Under the pieces are notes generated by a model. It was not told the origin of the DNA. It searched no databases and was given only the letters and a program-made list of their open reading frames with translations. Position numbers and translations under genes: made by a program. DNA of 56,682 nt from Arthrobacter subterraneus (GTDB lineage Bacteria > Actinomycetota > Actinomycetes > Actinomycetales > Micrococcaceae): assembly GCF_900099735.1 (NCBI RefSeq), contig NZ_FNDT01000017.1, forward strand, positions 1 to 56,682, given 5' to 3'. Within the stretch, counting starts at the first letter, position 1; every line of letters begins with the position of its first letter. Positions 1 through 8,103 of this stretch are shown one piece after another.

Positions 1-195
1 CGCAAGATGACGGGTGATCGTGTCTCGTGGCACGCCCTCTGCTCCGCAGGACTGGCACCACGGATCCGCTTTAACGACACGGCACTTGATCACCGCCCGC
101 TCAGGGCCCAGATGCTGCCCAACGGCTTCGAGGCCGAGCTCATCGAGACGGCAGAACGTGGTCAGATCAGGCGCAGCGAAGGTAGCGTGGAGCAT
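1..195 (-). CDS. ISL3-family transposase, N-terminal part (cut by window edge)
   Basis: Reading leftward from an ATG at 195 gives 65 codons open to the window edge, starting MLHATFAAPDLTTFCRLDEL. The segment carries the N-terminal zinc-finger start of ISL3 transposases (WCQSCG near residues 46-51) followed by PRDTITRHLA. Family knowledge: the full protein is usually 400-450 residues, with a DDE catalytic domain that is outside the window here. A weak purine-rich stretch (GAAAGACC) precedes the ATG. No frameshift is seen in the visible part. Overlapping rightward open frames in the same bases look like shadows. Confidence 0.8.
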   Translation of the reverse strand, partial: MLHATFAAPDLTTFCRLDELGLEAVGQHLGPERAVIKCRVVKADPWCQSCGAEGVPRDTITRHLA

Positions 196-316
196 CGTCG
201 AGGTCTTTCAGATGGGCAGTGTAGGAACTTCCATCATCGGAAGGCCTCGACCTCTATCCAGCGACCGACGCGCCCACCCCAGCCGCTCCGATTACACCCT
301 CAAATGCGAAGAGCCC
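1..316 (-). mobile_element. ISL3-family insertion sequence, one end only
   Basis: This is the terminal part of an insertion sequence that continues past the left edge. It holds the first 65 codons of the transposase (195 to 1, minus strand) and about 120 bases of non-coding end. The outermost bases on the minus strand, 316 down to 301, read GGGCTCTTCGCATTTG, the GGCTCTTCG type of terminus usual in ISL3 elements. The other end and the 8-base target duplication are out of view, so completeness cannot be judged. The family is certain from the protein; the exact boundary (316, give or take 1-2 bases) is inferred from the terminus. Confidence 0.8.
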
Positions 317-321
317 GTTAA
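301..321 (+). promoter_or_regulatory. IS terminal repeat acting as ribosome binding site
   Basis: The element's last bases contain GAAGAG (308-313), placed 8 bases before the ATG of the binding-protein gene at 322. The only other bases between the terminus and the start codon are GTTAA. The Shine-Dalgarno-like sequence is therefore part of the transposon end, and any native leader of this gene has been displaced. Confidence 0.5.
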
Positions 322-1695
322 ATGAAAAAGCAGTCTGGAAACTTTGGATACCTAACACGGGCCGCTATTGCCTCGATCGCCGTGGGTGCGCTCCTGACGG
401 GATGCGGTGGCAGTGGTAGCCCAACGGCACAGGCCGAGGTCGAGTCGTTTGACTGGCGCAATTTCGAGGGACGAGAGCTCAATCTTCTGATGAGCGAGCA
501 CCCGCTCTCCAACGCCATCGAAAAACATCTTCCGGAGTTCGAAGAAAAAACCGGTATTGAGGTGTCGCTGGAAACTTTGACCGAAACCGACTATATGGTC
601 AAAATCCTGACTGAGCTACAGTCCGGTTCAGGATCGTACGACGTATTCATGTCGTCCCAGCCCATGAACTACCAATATGCAGCCGCCGGATGGATCGAGG
701 ATCTTCAGCCATGGGTGGACGACGAAAAGCAGACCGCACCGGATTACGATTTCGACGATTTTTATCCAGCCCTCATCGAAGCTGAGCGCTGGGACACTAC
801 AGATTTCGGCGGTGCTGGCGAGGGAAGCCTTTGGGCCATCCCTGCCAATGAGGAAGGCTACGCCCTCTTTTATCGCAAGGACATCCTGGAGGCCGCAGGA
901 ATCGAGGTACCACAAACTATTGATGAGCTGATCGCGGCCGCGAAGGAGCTCGACGGCACCGAATTTGAGGGCAAGAAGATCTCCGGTTTCGTCAGCCGCG
1001 GCGACAAGACCTACCCCACGTTGAATCCGTTTTCGACCTTCGCCGGGGCTTATGGAGTGCAGGACGTCACCGACGGGGTCGCCACCGTCAACTCGCCCGA
1101 AGGCATCGAAGCCACAGAAAAGTGGGTGGAACTCATGGGCACCGCGCCGCAAGCGGCGAGCAGTTACACCTGGTATGAAGCACAGCAGGACTTCATCGCG
1201 GGCAATGCCGCCTTCTACATCGACGCGGACCACATGGCCCCGGACTTTGAGCGCGAAGGCAGTGCGATCGCCGGCAAGGTTGGCTACGAGCTTCCCCCGG
1301 CTGGCCCCGAGGGCCGCGCGTCTAGTTTGTGGCTGTGGTCATTGGGAATGAACGCGGCTTCCGAAGAAAAAGGCGCTGCATGGCAATTCATTCAGTGGGC
1401 CACATCAAAGGAAATGCTCACGAAAGCTATCGCTGACGGAAACATGAACCCCACGCGCGTCTCCGTCGCCGAAAGCGAGGAAATGGCTGCAGCGACTGAA
1501 GGCTGGGATGACTACAACGAGGTATGGCAAGAAATCCTCGCTGAGCACGCCGCATGGCAGTATGCGCCGTCCTCTACCTGGCCGGAGGTTGGCGACATCT
1601 GGGCAACGGCAATCCAGTCAGCGGTCATTGGTCAAACCAGTGTCAAGGACGCGCTCGATGACGCGGCGGCAAAGATCGACGCAGCCATCAAGTAA
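322..1695 (+). CDS. ABC transporter sugar/polyol-binding lipoprotein (family 1)
   Basis: This 457-residue extracellular solute-binding protein belongs to the maltose/polyol type (SBP_bac_1). The N-terminus is a lipoprotein signal: MKK, a hydrophobic run, then lipobox LLTGC with Cys28 as the predicted lipidated residue. The mature protein shows family landmarks such as YDVFMSSQPMNYQYAAAGWI, where the ligand-facing loop of MalE-like proteins lies, and EEGYALFYRKDIL. It captures a sugar or polyol outside the cell and hands it to the two permeases downstream; the dehydrogenase next to them suggests a polyol (sorbitol, mannitol or xylitol class). The start is supported by the signal peptide. The gene begins 5 bases after the end of an ISL3 element, so it probably lost its own promoter. 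A/T-ending codons are more frequent than in later genes. Confidence 0.85.
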   Translation: MKKQSGNFGYLTRAAIASIAVGALLTGCGGSGSPTAQAEVESFDWRNFEGRELNLLMSEHPLSNAIEKHLPEFEEKTGIEVSLETLTETDYMVKILTELQSGSGSYDVFMSSQPMNYQYAAAGWIEDLQPWVDDEKQTAPDYDFDDFYPALIEAERWDTTDFGGAGEGSLWAIPANEEGYALFYRKDILEAAGIEVPQTIDELIAAAKELDGTEFEGKKISGFVSRGDKTYPTLNPFSTFAGAYGVQDVTDGVATVNSPEGIEATEKWVELMGTAPQAASSYTWYEAQQDFIAGNAAFYIDADHMAPDFEREGSAIAGKVGYELPPAGPEGRASSLWLWSLGMNAASEEKGAAWQFIQWATSKEMLTKAIADGNMNPTRVSVAESEEMAAATEGWDDYNEVWQEILAEHAAWQYAPSSTWPEVGDIWATAIQSAVIGQTSVKDALDDAAAKIDAAIK

Positions 1696-1702
1696 GGCGC
1701 CC

Positions 1703-1732
1703 CCGTGGCCGGCGCAAGCGCGTCGGCCACGG
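1703..1732 (+). terminator. Intercistronic hairpin between binding protein and permease
   Basis: CCGTGGCCG (1703-1711) and CGGCCACGG (1724-1732) form a perfect 9-bp stem, with a 12-base loop that can itself pair GCGC to GCGC. No T tract follows. Hairpins here in ABC sugar operons usually give partial termination or protect the upstream mRNA, so that more binding protein than permease is made. Confidence 0.55.
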
Positions 1733-1754
1733 TCCGACCCTCAAGAAGGTTTCC

Positions 1755-2612
1755 ATGAAGAATAAGCCCCATCTGCCATATCTGTTGGCCTTGCCCGGAA
1801 TCGCCATTCTCGTTGCCATGCTGTACCCGTTCCTCACTGGAGCCTGGTGGTCGTTCAACTCATATCGACTCAACCGCGGAGAACCTGAGTTCAATTGGGG
1901 GCAGAACTTCGTGTCCCTGTTCTCCACAGGCGAGGGACTGCATGCCATTGGCGTCACGCTTACCTATGCGCTGGTCGTTGTCGTTGCGGAGTGCATACTC
2001 GGCATCGGGCTCGCCATGCTGTTGAATTACGGACGATACGGCAACACCTTCCGTCTGCTGATCGTCCTACCGCTGCTACTACCTCCCGTCATCGCCGCAC
2101 TCATGTGGAATGTGATGCTGACGGAAAACGGCGTCGTCAACTGGCTCCTGGAGTCGCTCGGCGGGCAGCGACTCTTATGGCTCAGCGGTCCCGATAGCGC
2201 GCTCTGGTCAGTAATCTTGATCGATATCTGGATTTTCACGCCCTTCGTAATCCTGCTTGGACAGGCAGGTCTCAAGAGCATCCCCGCCGAACTGCGCGAG
2301 GCTTCCGCCGTCGACGGCGCGGGACCAATCCGGAACTTCATCTCGGTGACCCTACCCATGCTCATGCCGATCTTGGTCGTCATCATCACCTTCCGCGGCA
2401 TCGATTCGCTGAAGATGTTCGACATCATCTACACCACCACCCAGGGTGGACCAGTTGATGCAACCACCAACCTGCACGTGCTCGCGTACCTCGACGGAAT
2501 TCGCAATCTCAACTTCGGGATGGCCATGGCATCACTCATCGTCTTGTGGCTGCTGTGTTATCTCATCTCGTTCTTCCTGCTGAAAGCCCGCCGTAAGGAG
2601 GCAATGGCATGA
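1755..2612 (+). CDS. ABC sugar transporter permease, MalF/UgpA type
   Basis: A 285-residue inner-membrane protein with about six hydrophobic helices. The conserved cytoplasmic EAA loop that docks the ATPase appears as EASAVDGAGPIRNF followed by TLPM, about 100 residues from the C-terminus, as usual for binding-protein-dependent permeases. It pairs with the next gene, which it overlaps by 4 bases (ATGA), so the two are translationally coupled. A good ribosome binding site (AAGAAGG) precedes the ATG. The substrate is inferred from the neighbours to be a sugar alcohol. No ABC ATPase gene is found in the operon. Confidence 0.88.
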   Translation: MKNKPHLPYLLALPGIAILVAMLYPFLTGAWWSFNSYRLNRGEPEFNWGQNFVSLFSTGEGLHAIGVTLTYALVVVVAECILGIGLAMLLNYGRYGNTFRLLIVLPLLLPPVIAALMWNVMLTENGVVNWLLESLGGQRLLWLSGPDSALWSVILIDIWIFTPFVILLGQAGLKSIPAELREASAVDGAGPIRNFISVTLPMLMPILVVIITFRGIDSLKMFDIIYTTTQGGPVDATTNLHVLAYLDGIRNLNFGMAMASLIVLWLLCYLISFFLLKARRKEAMA

Positions 2613-3508
2613 GCACCACACTCGAGCAAACTGCCCTACCACAGAGCACTACCCGTGCGCACGTTAGCGCAAGTCAACGCCGCCGCCGAAAGAAGAACGT
2701 CAAACACGGTGTCGTCATCGCCCTTCTCAGTGGGTGGACGGTGTTCGCGCTGGCGCCGATCGTGTGGATTTTCATGATGTCGTTGAAGACCCCGGAGGAC
2801 ATCATTTCCAACCCTCCGAAGTTCTTCTTTCTGCCCACTTTGGCGAACTACGCCCAGGTTTTGAGCGGGCCGGAGTTTCTGACCCCGTTTCTGAACTCCC
2901 TGATCGTCACCCTCGGCTCATTGGTTCTGACGTTATTCATCGGACTGCCTACCGCCTACGCGCTTGCCCGCTTCACGTTCAAGGGCAGGGAGTCCATCGC
3001 CTTCGGTATCCTCTCACTGCGTTTCGCACCTGAGCTACTGATCATCCTGCCGCTGTATTTGATCTTCCAGCAGAGCAACTTGAACGACACCTACCTCGGG
3101 CTGATACTGGCCTACCAGCTGGTGACCCTGCCGATGCTCGTATGGATGTTGCGATCCTTCATCGAAGACTTGCCCCCGGAGCTTGAGGAGGCGGTGGCCG
3201 TCGACGGCGGCACCCGCTGGACCGCTTTCCGCCACGTGCTCTTTCGCCTGATTGCCCCGGGGCTGGGCGCCAGCCTCATGCTGTCCTTCATATGGGCGTG
3301 GAACAGCTACACCCTTCCACTCGTCCTGAGCGGACGAAATACCCAAGTCATCACCACCGGCATCCAGCAGTACATCTCCTTCCAATCGATCGCCTGGGGG
3401 CCGATGGCAGCCGCGACCGTTATCTCGCTCATCCCTGGCATCCTGTTCGCCCTTCTCTCCCTGCGCTGGGTCGTCGACGGTCTGACCGCTGGCACCGTCA
3501 AAGGCTGA
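2609..3508 (+). CDS. ABC sugar transporter permease, MalG/UgpE type
   Basis: A 299-residue second permease subunit. It has a basic cytoplasmic N-terminus (RRRRKKN near residues 25-31), about six transmembrane helices and the EAA loop EEAVAVDGGTRWTAF. MalG-type proteins dimerise with the MalF-type partner to form the channel. The start overlaps the previous stop. An SBP, MalF, MalG order with no ATPase is common in Gram-positive bacteria, where one MsmK-type ATPase encoded elsewhere serves several importers; that is an inference here. Confidence 0.88.
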   Translation: MSTTLEQTALPQSTTRAHVSASQRRRRKKNVKHGVVIALLSGWTVFALAPIVWIFMMSLKTPEDIISNPPKFFFLPTLANYAQVLSGPEFLTPFLNSLIVTLGSLVLTLFIGLPTAYALARFTFKGRESIAFGILSLRFAPELLIILPLYLIFQQSNLNDTYLGLILAYQLVTLPMLVWMLRSFIEDLPPELEEAVAVDGGTRWTAFRHVLFRLIAPGLGASLMLSFIWAWNSYTLPLVLSGRNTQVITTGIQQYISFQSIAWGPMAAATVISLIPGILFALLSLRWVVDGLTAGTVKG

Positions 3509-3534
3509 AGCCCCAACACCATTTAGGAGTTCCC

Positions 3535-4581
3535 ATGACCATCCCTGACACCATGTTCACAAGCGTCCTGACCGAGCCCAAGAGCATCGAACTCCAGCGA
3601 GTCGATTTGCCGCACCCTCAACGCGGACAGGTGTTGATGCGCGTGACCGCCGTCGGCGTATGCGGATCTGACACGCACTTTTACGAGACAGGCGTTATCG
3701 GAGACATCGTTGTCGATGGCCCAATAGTCCTAGGACACGAAACAGCCGGTGAGATCGTTGCCGTAGGCGAAGGCGTGGACCCGGCTCGCATTGGCACCCA
3801 AGTCGCCATCGAGCCTCAAATGCCCTGTCGCAGGTGTGACTTCTGCAAAGAAGGCAGTTACCACCTCTGCACCGACATGCGCTTCTACGGCGCTTATCCC
3901 GTAGACGGCTCATTTTCCGAGTATGCCCTTATCGACGATGATTTCGCTCACGCCGTGCCCAAGACAATGACAGCGGAAGAGGCCGCCCTGGTAGAACCGG
4001 TGTCGGTGGCCGTCCATGCCTGCCGCCGCGGTAAGGTGACGGCCGGATCCAAAGTACTGATCACGGGTGCGGGGCCAATCGGGGTCCTCTGCGCGCAGGT
4101 TGCCCGGGCCTTCGGAGCCACAGAAATCGTTGTCAGTGATCCGATCCCACATCGGCGGGACTACGCGGCGTCCCATGGCGCCAGCACCGTGCTTGATCCG
4201 GCGGCTGGCGGGCTTGAAAAGTACGATAGGCATTTCACCGTCTATATCGATGCGTCCGCGAACGCCCGGGCCATTCAGTCGGCATTTCCAACCATCCGTC
4301 CCGGGGGGATAGCAGTGTTGGTCGGCATGGGTGGACAGGAGCTGCAGATCCCGATCGCCATGATCCAGCACCGCGAAATCGTGCTCACGGGAACGTATCG
4401 ATACGTCAATACTTGGCCCACCGCGATCGAACTGATCGCTACAGGCGCTATTGAAGTTGCGTCGCTTGTCACCGGCCGCTTCGGTCTTGATGGAGTCGAG
4501 GAAGCCCTGATGAAGGCAAAAACCGATCCGACCGCCATCAAAACGATGATCATTCCTTCATTGACGGAATATGCTCAATGA
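3535..4581 (+). CDS. Zinc-dependent polyol (sorbitol/xylitol-like) dehydrogenase
   Basis: A 348-residue medium-chain dehydrogenase/reductase. Catalytic zinc ligands are visible as Cys43 (GVCGSD), His68-Glu69 (GHE) and the EP pair near 154. The structural zinc site has four cysteines at 98, 101, 104 and 112. A Rossmann NAD(P) site, GAGPIG, lies near 178-183. These features place it with sorbitol/L-iditol/xylitol dehydrogenases, which oxidise a polyol to a ketose. The start at 3535 was chosen because TAGGAG lies just upstream and the protein then begins at the family's usual length; the open frame extends further upstream but lies inside the permease gene. It overlaps the next gene by 4 bases. 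The exact substrate is not readable from sequence. Confidence 0.85.
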   Translation: MTIPDTMFTSVLTEPKSIELQRVDLPHPQRGQVLMRVTAVGVCGSDTHFYETGVIGDIVVDGPIVLGHETAGEIVAVGEGVDPARIGTQVAIEPQMPCRRCDFCKEGSYHLCTDMRFYGAYPVDGSFSEYALIDDDFAHAVPKTMTAEEAALVEPVSVAVHACRRGKVTAGSKVLITGAGPIGVLCAQVARAFGATEIVVSDPIPHRRDYAASHGASTVLDPAAGGLEKYDRHFTVYIDASANARAIQSAFPTIRPGGIAVLVGMGGQELQIPIAMIQHREIVLTGTYRYVNTWPTAIELIATGAIEVASLVTGRFGLDGVEEALMKAKTDPTAIKTMIIPSLTEYAQ

Positions 4582-5264
4582 CAAATGTCGAAAACCTTCG
4601 GCGGTCTCGACAGCAGATCGCCACGCTCCATGTGGACGAGTTGCTTTTTGACATGGACGGAACCCTCATCGACTCCATCGCCGCCGTGGAATCTGCCTGG
4701 AGCACGCTTGCGAAGGAAGAAGGAGTGACAGTGCCTTCCGGCGGGGCGTTTCACGGACGGACTGCGGTCGATCTCCTCGGTTCACTGGTTGTCGCCGAGC
4801 GGTTATCCGCGGCCCTCAAAAGACTCGAAGAACTCGAAAGTTCTCCGACAGCGCCAGTCATGACTCTTCCAGGCGCCACCGAGCTGCTGACCCGGCTTCC
4901 GCCGAACCGCTGGTCGATCGTCACATCGGCAGCCCGATCGGTGGCAGAGGCACGCCTGACAGCGGCAGGTCTCGGAATTCCTGCCGTGCTCGTTACAGGC
5001 GATGACGTTGCACGCGGCAAACCTGATCCAGCACCGTATCTTGCAGGCCGGCGCCATTCCGGCCGCGCGCTGGCTTTCGAGGACACGGTGGCAGGTTTGA
5101 AGTCTGCGCGCGGAGCGGGGTGTGACACCGTAGCGATCGTCGGAACCGCTACAGCCGAGGAGCTCAGCCCGTATGCAGATTTCGTCGTCGAATCCCTGGT
5201 ATCAGTGACGGTGGCATCCGCTGACCACGAGGGCATCCGCATTGGTCTGCAACTCGTCCTGTGA
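4578..5264 (+). CDS. HAD-superfamily sugar/polyol phosphatase
   Basis: A 228-residue HAD hydrolase of the beta-phosphoglucomutase/glycerol-phosphatase class. Motif I is FDMDGTLID with nucleophile Asp25 and Asp27; motif II is the IVTSA stretch; motif III is the Lys of GKPDP; motif IV is FEDTVAGLKSA, the usual subclass I arrangement with an alpha-helical cap between motifs I and II. It would remove phosphate from a sugar or polyol phosphate in the cytoplasm. It is coupled to the dehydrogenase by an ATGA overlap and is the last gene of the operon. Substrate unknown. Confidence 0.82.
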   Translation: MTNVENLRRSRQQIATLHVDELLFDMDGTLIDSIAAVESAWSTLAKEEGVTVPSGGAFHGRTAVDLLGSLVVAERLSAALKRLEELESSPTAPVMTLPGATELLTRLPPNRWSIVTSAARSVAEARLTAAGLGIPAVLVTGDDVARGKPDPAPYLAGRRHSGRALAFEDTVAGLKSARGAGCDTVAIVGTATAEELSPYADFVVESLVSVTVASADHEGIRIGLQLVL

Positions 5265-5270
5265 GATGTA

Positions 5271-5339
5271 GCGCCATTGTGGCGCAGCAGAAGAAGTGGA
5301 ATCACTGATTTGGACAGACGATAAGCCTTCTGCTGCGCC
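5271..5339 (+). terminator. Overlapping alternative hairpins after the polyol operon
   Basis: Two stems compete for the same bases. A short hairpin pairs GCGCCA (5271-5276) with TGGCGC (5280-5285) over a 3-base loop. A longer one pairs GGCGCAGCAGAAG (5281-5293) with CTTCTGCTGCGCC (5327-5339), 13 perfect bp with a 33-base loop. No clear T tract follows. It ends the rightward operon and lies upstream of the leftward monooxygenase/RraA pair, so it may terminate transcription from either side. Apart from these stems, I see nothing recognisable in the 336-base gap 5265-5600. Confidence 0.5.
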
Positions 5340-5600
5340 GCCTTTCCGACTAAAGCTGATGCAATGCGGGCGCAAGACCCCGTGATGGGTGCGCGTCCGC
5401 ATTGTTCAGTACGGACATCTGCCATCCCCAATGCCAGCATCGCGGGAGCTCATGCTGATGCACGGATGGCTCGTCCGTCACCGCAACTAAATAAGTAGCC
5501 GATCTCAAAGGCGAGGCGCGCATAAAACCCGATACTCCCGGGCAGAGGCTATCTCACGGAATCGGCGGTAGATCGGGCCAGATGCGAACCGAGCAGCGCC

Positions 5601-6077
5601 CTACGCCGCCGGCTTCTCCACGAGGATCCCATCCAAGTCAGCGTGCACCATGGCCCCGGGCGCGAACACCACACCCCCTATGGTGACCGGAACATCAACC
5701 TCTCCGGACCCGTTCTTGGTGCTCTTGCGCGGGTTGCTGCCGAGCGCCTTGATGCCGAGCTGCAGATCGGCGAGAACAGCGCGGTCGCGGATGGCCCCGT
5801 TGATGATGACGCCGCTCCAGCCGTTCTCGATGGCGATGGTCGCGATCATGTCGCCCATCAACGCCCGCTCAAGCGATCCGCCGCCGTCGACCACCAGCAC
5901 CGCACCCGCTCCGGGCTTTGAGAGCACCGACTTGAGCAGCGCATTGTCCTCATGACACTTCACGGTCCGCACCGGTCCACTGAATGCCCGGACCCCTCCC
6001 AGATCCTGGAACTGCAGCGGGACTGACTGGAGATCGTCGCCATGCTCGTCGTACAGATCTGCCGTCGCGGTGGTCAT
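5601..6077 (-). CDS. RraA-like protein (HMG-aldolase/oxaloacetate decarboxylase fold)
   Basis: A 158-residue protein of the RraA family. Landmarks are GGGSLERALMGDMIATIA, the IINGAIRD strand with the conserved Arg-Asp, and the C-terminal HADLDGILV. Members without RNase E partners are often class II aldolases or beta-keto-acid decarboxylases using a divalent metal. The start overlaps the monooxygenase stop by 4 bases, so the two are co-translated. A second RraA domain is fused to the FAH protein just across the divergent promoter. That repetition suggests a catabolic role (decarboxylation or tautomerisation) rather than control of RNase E. Length fits RraA. Confidence 0.8.
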   Translation of the reverse strand: MTTATADLYDEHGDDLQSVPLQFQDLGGVRAFSGPVRTVKCHEDNALLKSVLSKPGAGAVLVVDGGGSLERALMGDMIATIAIENGWSGVIINGAIRDRAVLADLQLGIKALGSNPRKSTKNGSGEVDVPVTIGGVVFAPGAMVHADLDGILVEKPAA

Positions 6078-7981
6078 CGTACCCGCACCCCCGCCCGCAT
6101 CCCGGCAAAGAACGCGCCGAGTTCAGCGCTAGCCGTCAGCGGCAGCACATTGGCCACGTACTGGTCCGGACGGACAACGACGACGACGCCGCCCCGGTCC
6201 AGCCCACGCAGCTCGAAAATGTCCTCGGACGGGTTTACCCCGAAGACCTTCTCGAGGTAGTTCAGCCGGAACGGCCCAACCTGCGGTTTGAAGACCGCCG
6301 GCACCGCGTTGATGTCGATGCTCTTGTGATCCTGCTGGTAGATCACCTTGACGTCGAACCACGCGTCAAGGTCCGCACCTTCGGGCGTTGCCGCCAGCGG
6401 CGACTCCGCCGAGGTCGCCAGCCACTCGGCGAAGTCGGCGACCTTCGACGGGTTGCCCGGCAGCGGTTCATCGGCGAACACATAAATCCGCCAGCGCCCG
6501 TCCGCCGTCGCATGGTGGCCCAGGTGAAGCGGGTTGGTATCGCAGACCCGGACAACCGGCGCGGACTTGAAGCGTTTGCCGATCGGGAAGCCGGCGGCGA
6601 GGTCCTGGTGGGTTGCCTCCCCCACGATCATTGACGGCGAATACTCAGTCATAAACCCGGCGGGAAATTCCATGGTCCGGACGTAGAAGTTCTCGAGTTC
6701 CGTGGGGTCCTCGAACTCCTCGGGTTTCTTCGCCATGAGCGTGGACCACTGTTTGTCGAAGTCGATGAGGTTCTTGGCAACCACCTGGCGCTCCGCGGAG
6801 TAGGTGGACAGCAGGCTTTCCGGGCTGCGCCCCTCCAGGACGTGGCCCAGCTTCCAGGCGATGTTGAAGCCGTCCTGCATGGAGACGTTCATGCCCTGGC
6901 CGGCCTTGGCGCTGTGCGTGTGGCAGGCGTCGCCAGTGATGAACACGCGCGGGGTGCGGGTTCCGAGCTCCTCCGGGAGGACGTCGTCGAACCTGTCCGT
7001 GAGTCGGTGGCCCACCTCATACACGCTGCTCCAGGCGACGTTGCGCACGTCGAGCGTGTAGGGGGCGAGGATCGCGTTGGCCTTCTCGATGATTTCCTCG
7101 ATGGTGGTGCTGCGGATGTCGCCCTTGGTGTGCGCTGTGACCTCACCCAGGTCCACATACATCCGGAACAGGTGGCCGCCCTCCCGCGGAATGAGCAGGA
7201 TGCTCCCGCCGTGGCCGGACTGGATGGCGCACTTCAGCCGGATGTCCGGAAAATCGGTGACGGCCAGCACGTCCATGACCCCCCAGGCATGGTTGGCTGC
7301 ATCACCGGCAAGGGTGCAGCCGATCGCCTTGCGCACCCTGCTGCGGGCACCATCCGCACCGATCACATACTTGGCACGGACGGTCCGTTCCTGGCCCTCA
7401 AGCGGCCCGTCGGTGTGCAGCAGGGTGACGGTGACCGGGTAGTCGCCCTCCCCGGTGACTTCAAGGCCCTGGAACTCCAGCCCGTAGTCCGGCTTCATGC
7501 GGGTAGGTGCGTTCGCCGCGAACTCGGCGAAGTAGTCCAGAACGCGGGCCTGGTTGACGATGAGGTGCGGGAATTCGCTGATGCCGGTCGGGTCGTCATC
7601 GGGACGGGCAGTCCGGATGATGCGGGAGGGGTCTGCCGGGTCCGGCTTCCAGAAGGCCATCTCGGTGATGCGGTAGGCCTCGGCGATGATGCGCTCGGCG
7701 AACCCGAACGCCTGGAAGGTCTCAACGCTGCGGGCCTGGATGCCGTCCGCCTGCCCGATGGCCAGCCTTCCCGGCCGCCGCTCCACGAGGCGGGTGGTGA
7801 TCGTCGGGAACTGGGACAGTTGCGCCGCGGCGAGCATGCCGGCGGGCCCGCTGCCCACAATCAGGACGTCGACTTCCTCAGGCAGCTCTTCAGGCCGGTT
7901 AAGCCCGACGCCGGCCGCAGGCTGGACCCGAGGGTCACCGGATACATAGCCGTGATGGTGGAACTGCACGGGCTTCCTCAC
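6074..7981 (-). CDS. FAD-dependent aromatic monooxygenase (phenol 2-monooxygenase/MobA type)
   Basis: A 635-residue single-component flavoprotein hydroxylase. The FAD-binding GSGPAG motif is at 43-48, the DG motif (GADGARSRVR) near 208-217 and the GD motif (FITGDACHTHSAKAGQG) near 347-363. A C-terminal thioredoxin-like domain is typical of the phenol hydroxylase/3-hydroxybenzoate 4-hydroxylase branch. It inserts one oxygen ortho to a phenol using NAD(P)H. Because it diverges from a homoprotocatechuate cleavage operon, the likely substrate is 3- or 4-hydroxyphenylacetate giving 3,4-dihydroxyphenylacetate. The usual hydroxylase of that pathway, two-component HpaBC, is absent. The start is GTG at 7981 with a modest ribosome site (AAGAAG). 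Family sure, substrate inferred. Confidence 0.82.
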   Translation of the reverse strand: MRKPVQFHHHGYVSGDPRVQPAAGVGLNRPEELPEEVDVLIVGSGPAGMLAAAQLSQFPTITTRLVERRPGRLAIGQADGIQARSVETFQAFGFAERIIAEAYRITEMAFWKPDPADPSRIIRTARPDDDPTGISEFPHLIVNQARVLDYFAEFAANAPTRMKPDYGLEFQGLEVTGEGDYPVTVTLLHTDGPLEGQERTVRAKYVIGADGARSRVRKAIGCTLAGDAANHAWGVMDVLAVTDFPDIRLKCAIQSGHGGSILLIPREGGHLFRMYVDLGEVTAHTKGDIRSTTIEEIIEKANAILAPYTLDVRNVAWSSVYEVGHRLTDRFDDVLPEELGTRTPRVFITGDACHTHSAKAGQGMNVSMQDGFNIAWKLGHVLEGRSPESLLSTYSAERQVVAKNLIDFDKQWSTLMAKKPEEFEDPTELENFYVRTMEFPAGFMTEYSPSMIVGEATHQDLAAGFPIGKRFKSAPVVRVCDTNPLHLGHHATADGRWRIYVFADEPLPGNPSKVADFAEWLATSAESPLAATPEGADLDAWFDVKVIYQQDHKSIDINAVPAVFKPQVGPFRLNYLEKVFGVNPSEDIFELRGLDRGGVVVVVRPDQYVANVLPLTASAELGAFFAGMRAGVRVR

Positions 7982-8103
7982 TCACTTCTTTGTGGACTTG
8001 GATCCTGGACCACCGCTGCGTGTGCGTAATCGAGTGGCGGTGCCAGAACTGTATGACGGCCCAGATGCGGAAACAACACTAATTCCCGGCGCCCCGGGAG
8101 GGG

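Noticed and set aside
7..321. Rightward open frames at the left edge
   Set aside because: They overlap the leftward ISL3 transposase start and its terminal repeat, have no ribosome site and no family features.
3292..3534. N-terminal extension of the zinc dehydrogenase
   Set aside because: The extra residues come from within the permease gene; the ATG at 3535 has a good ribosome site and family length.
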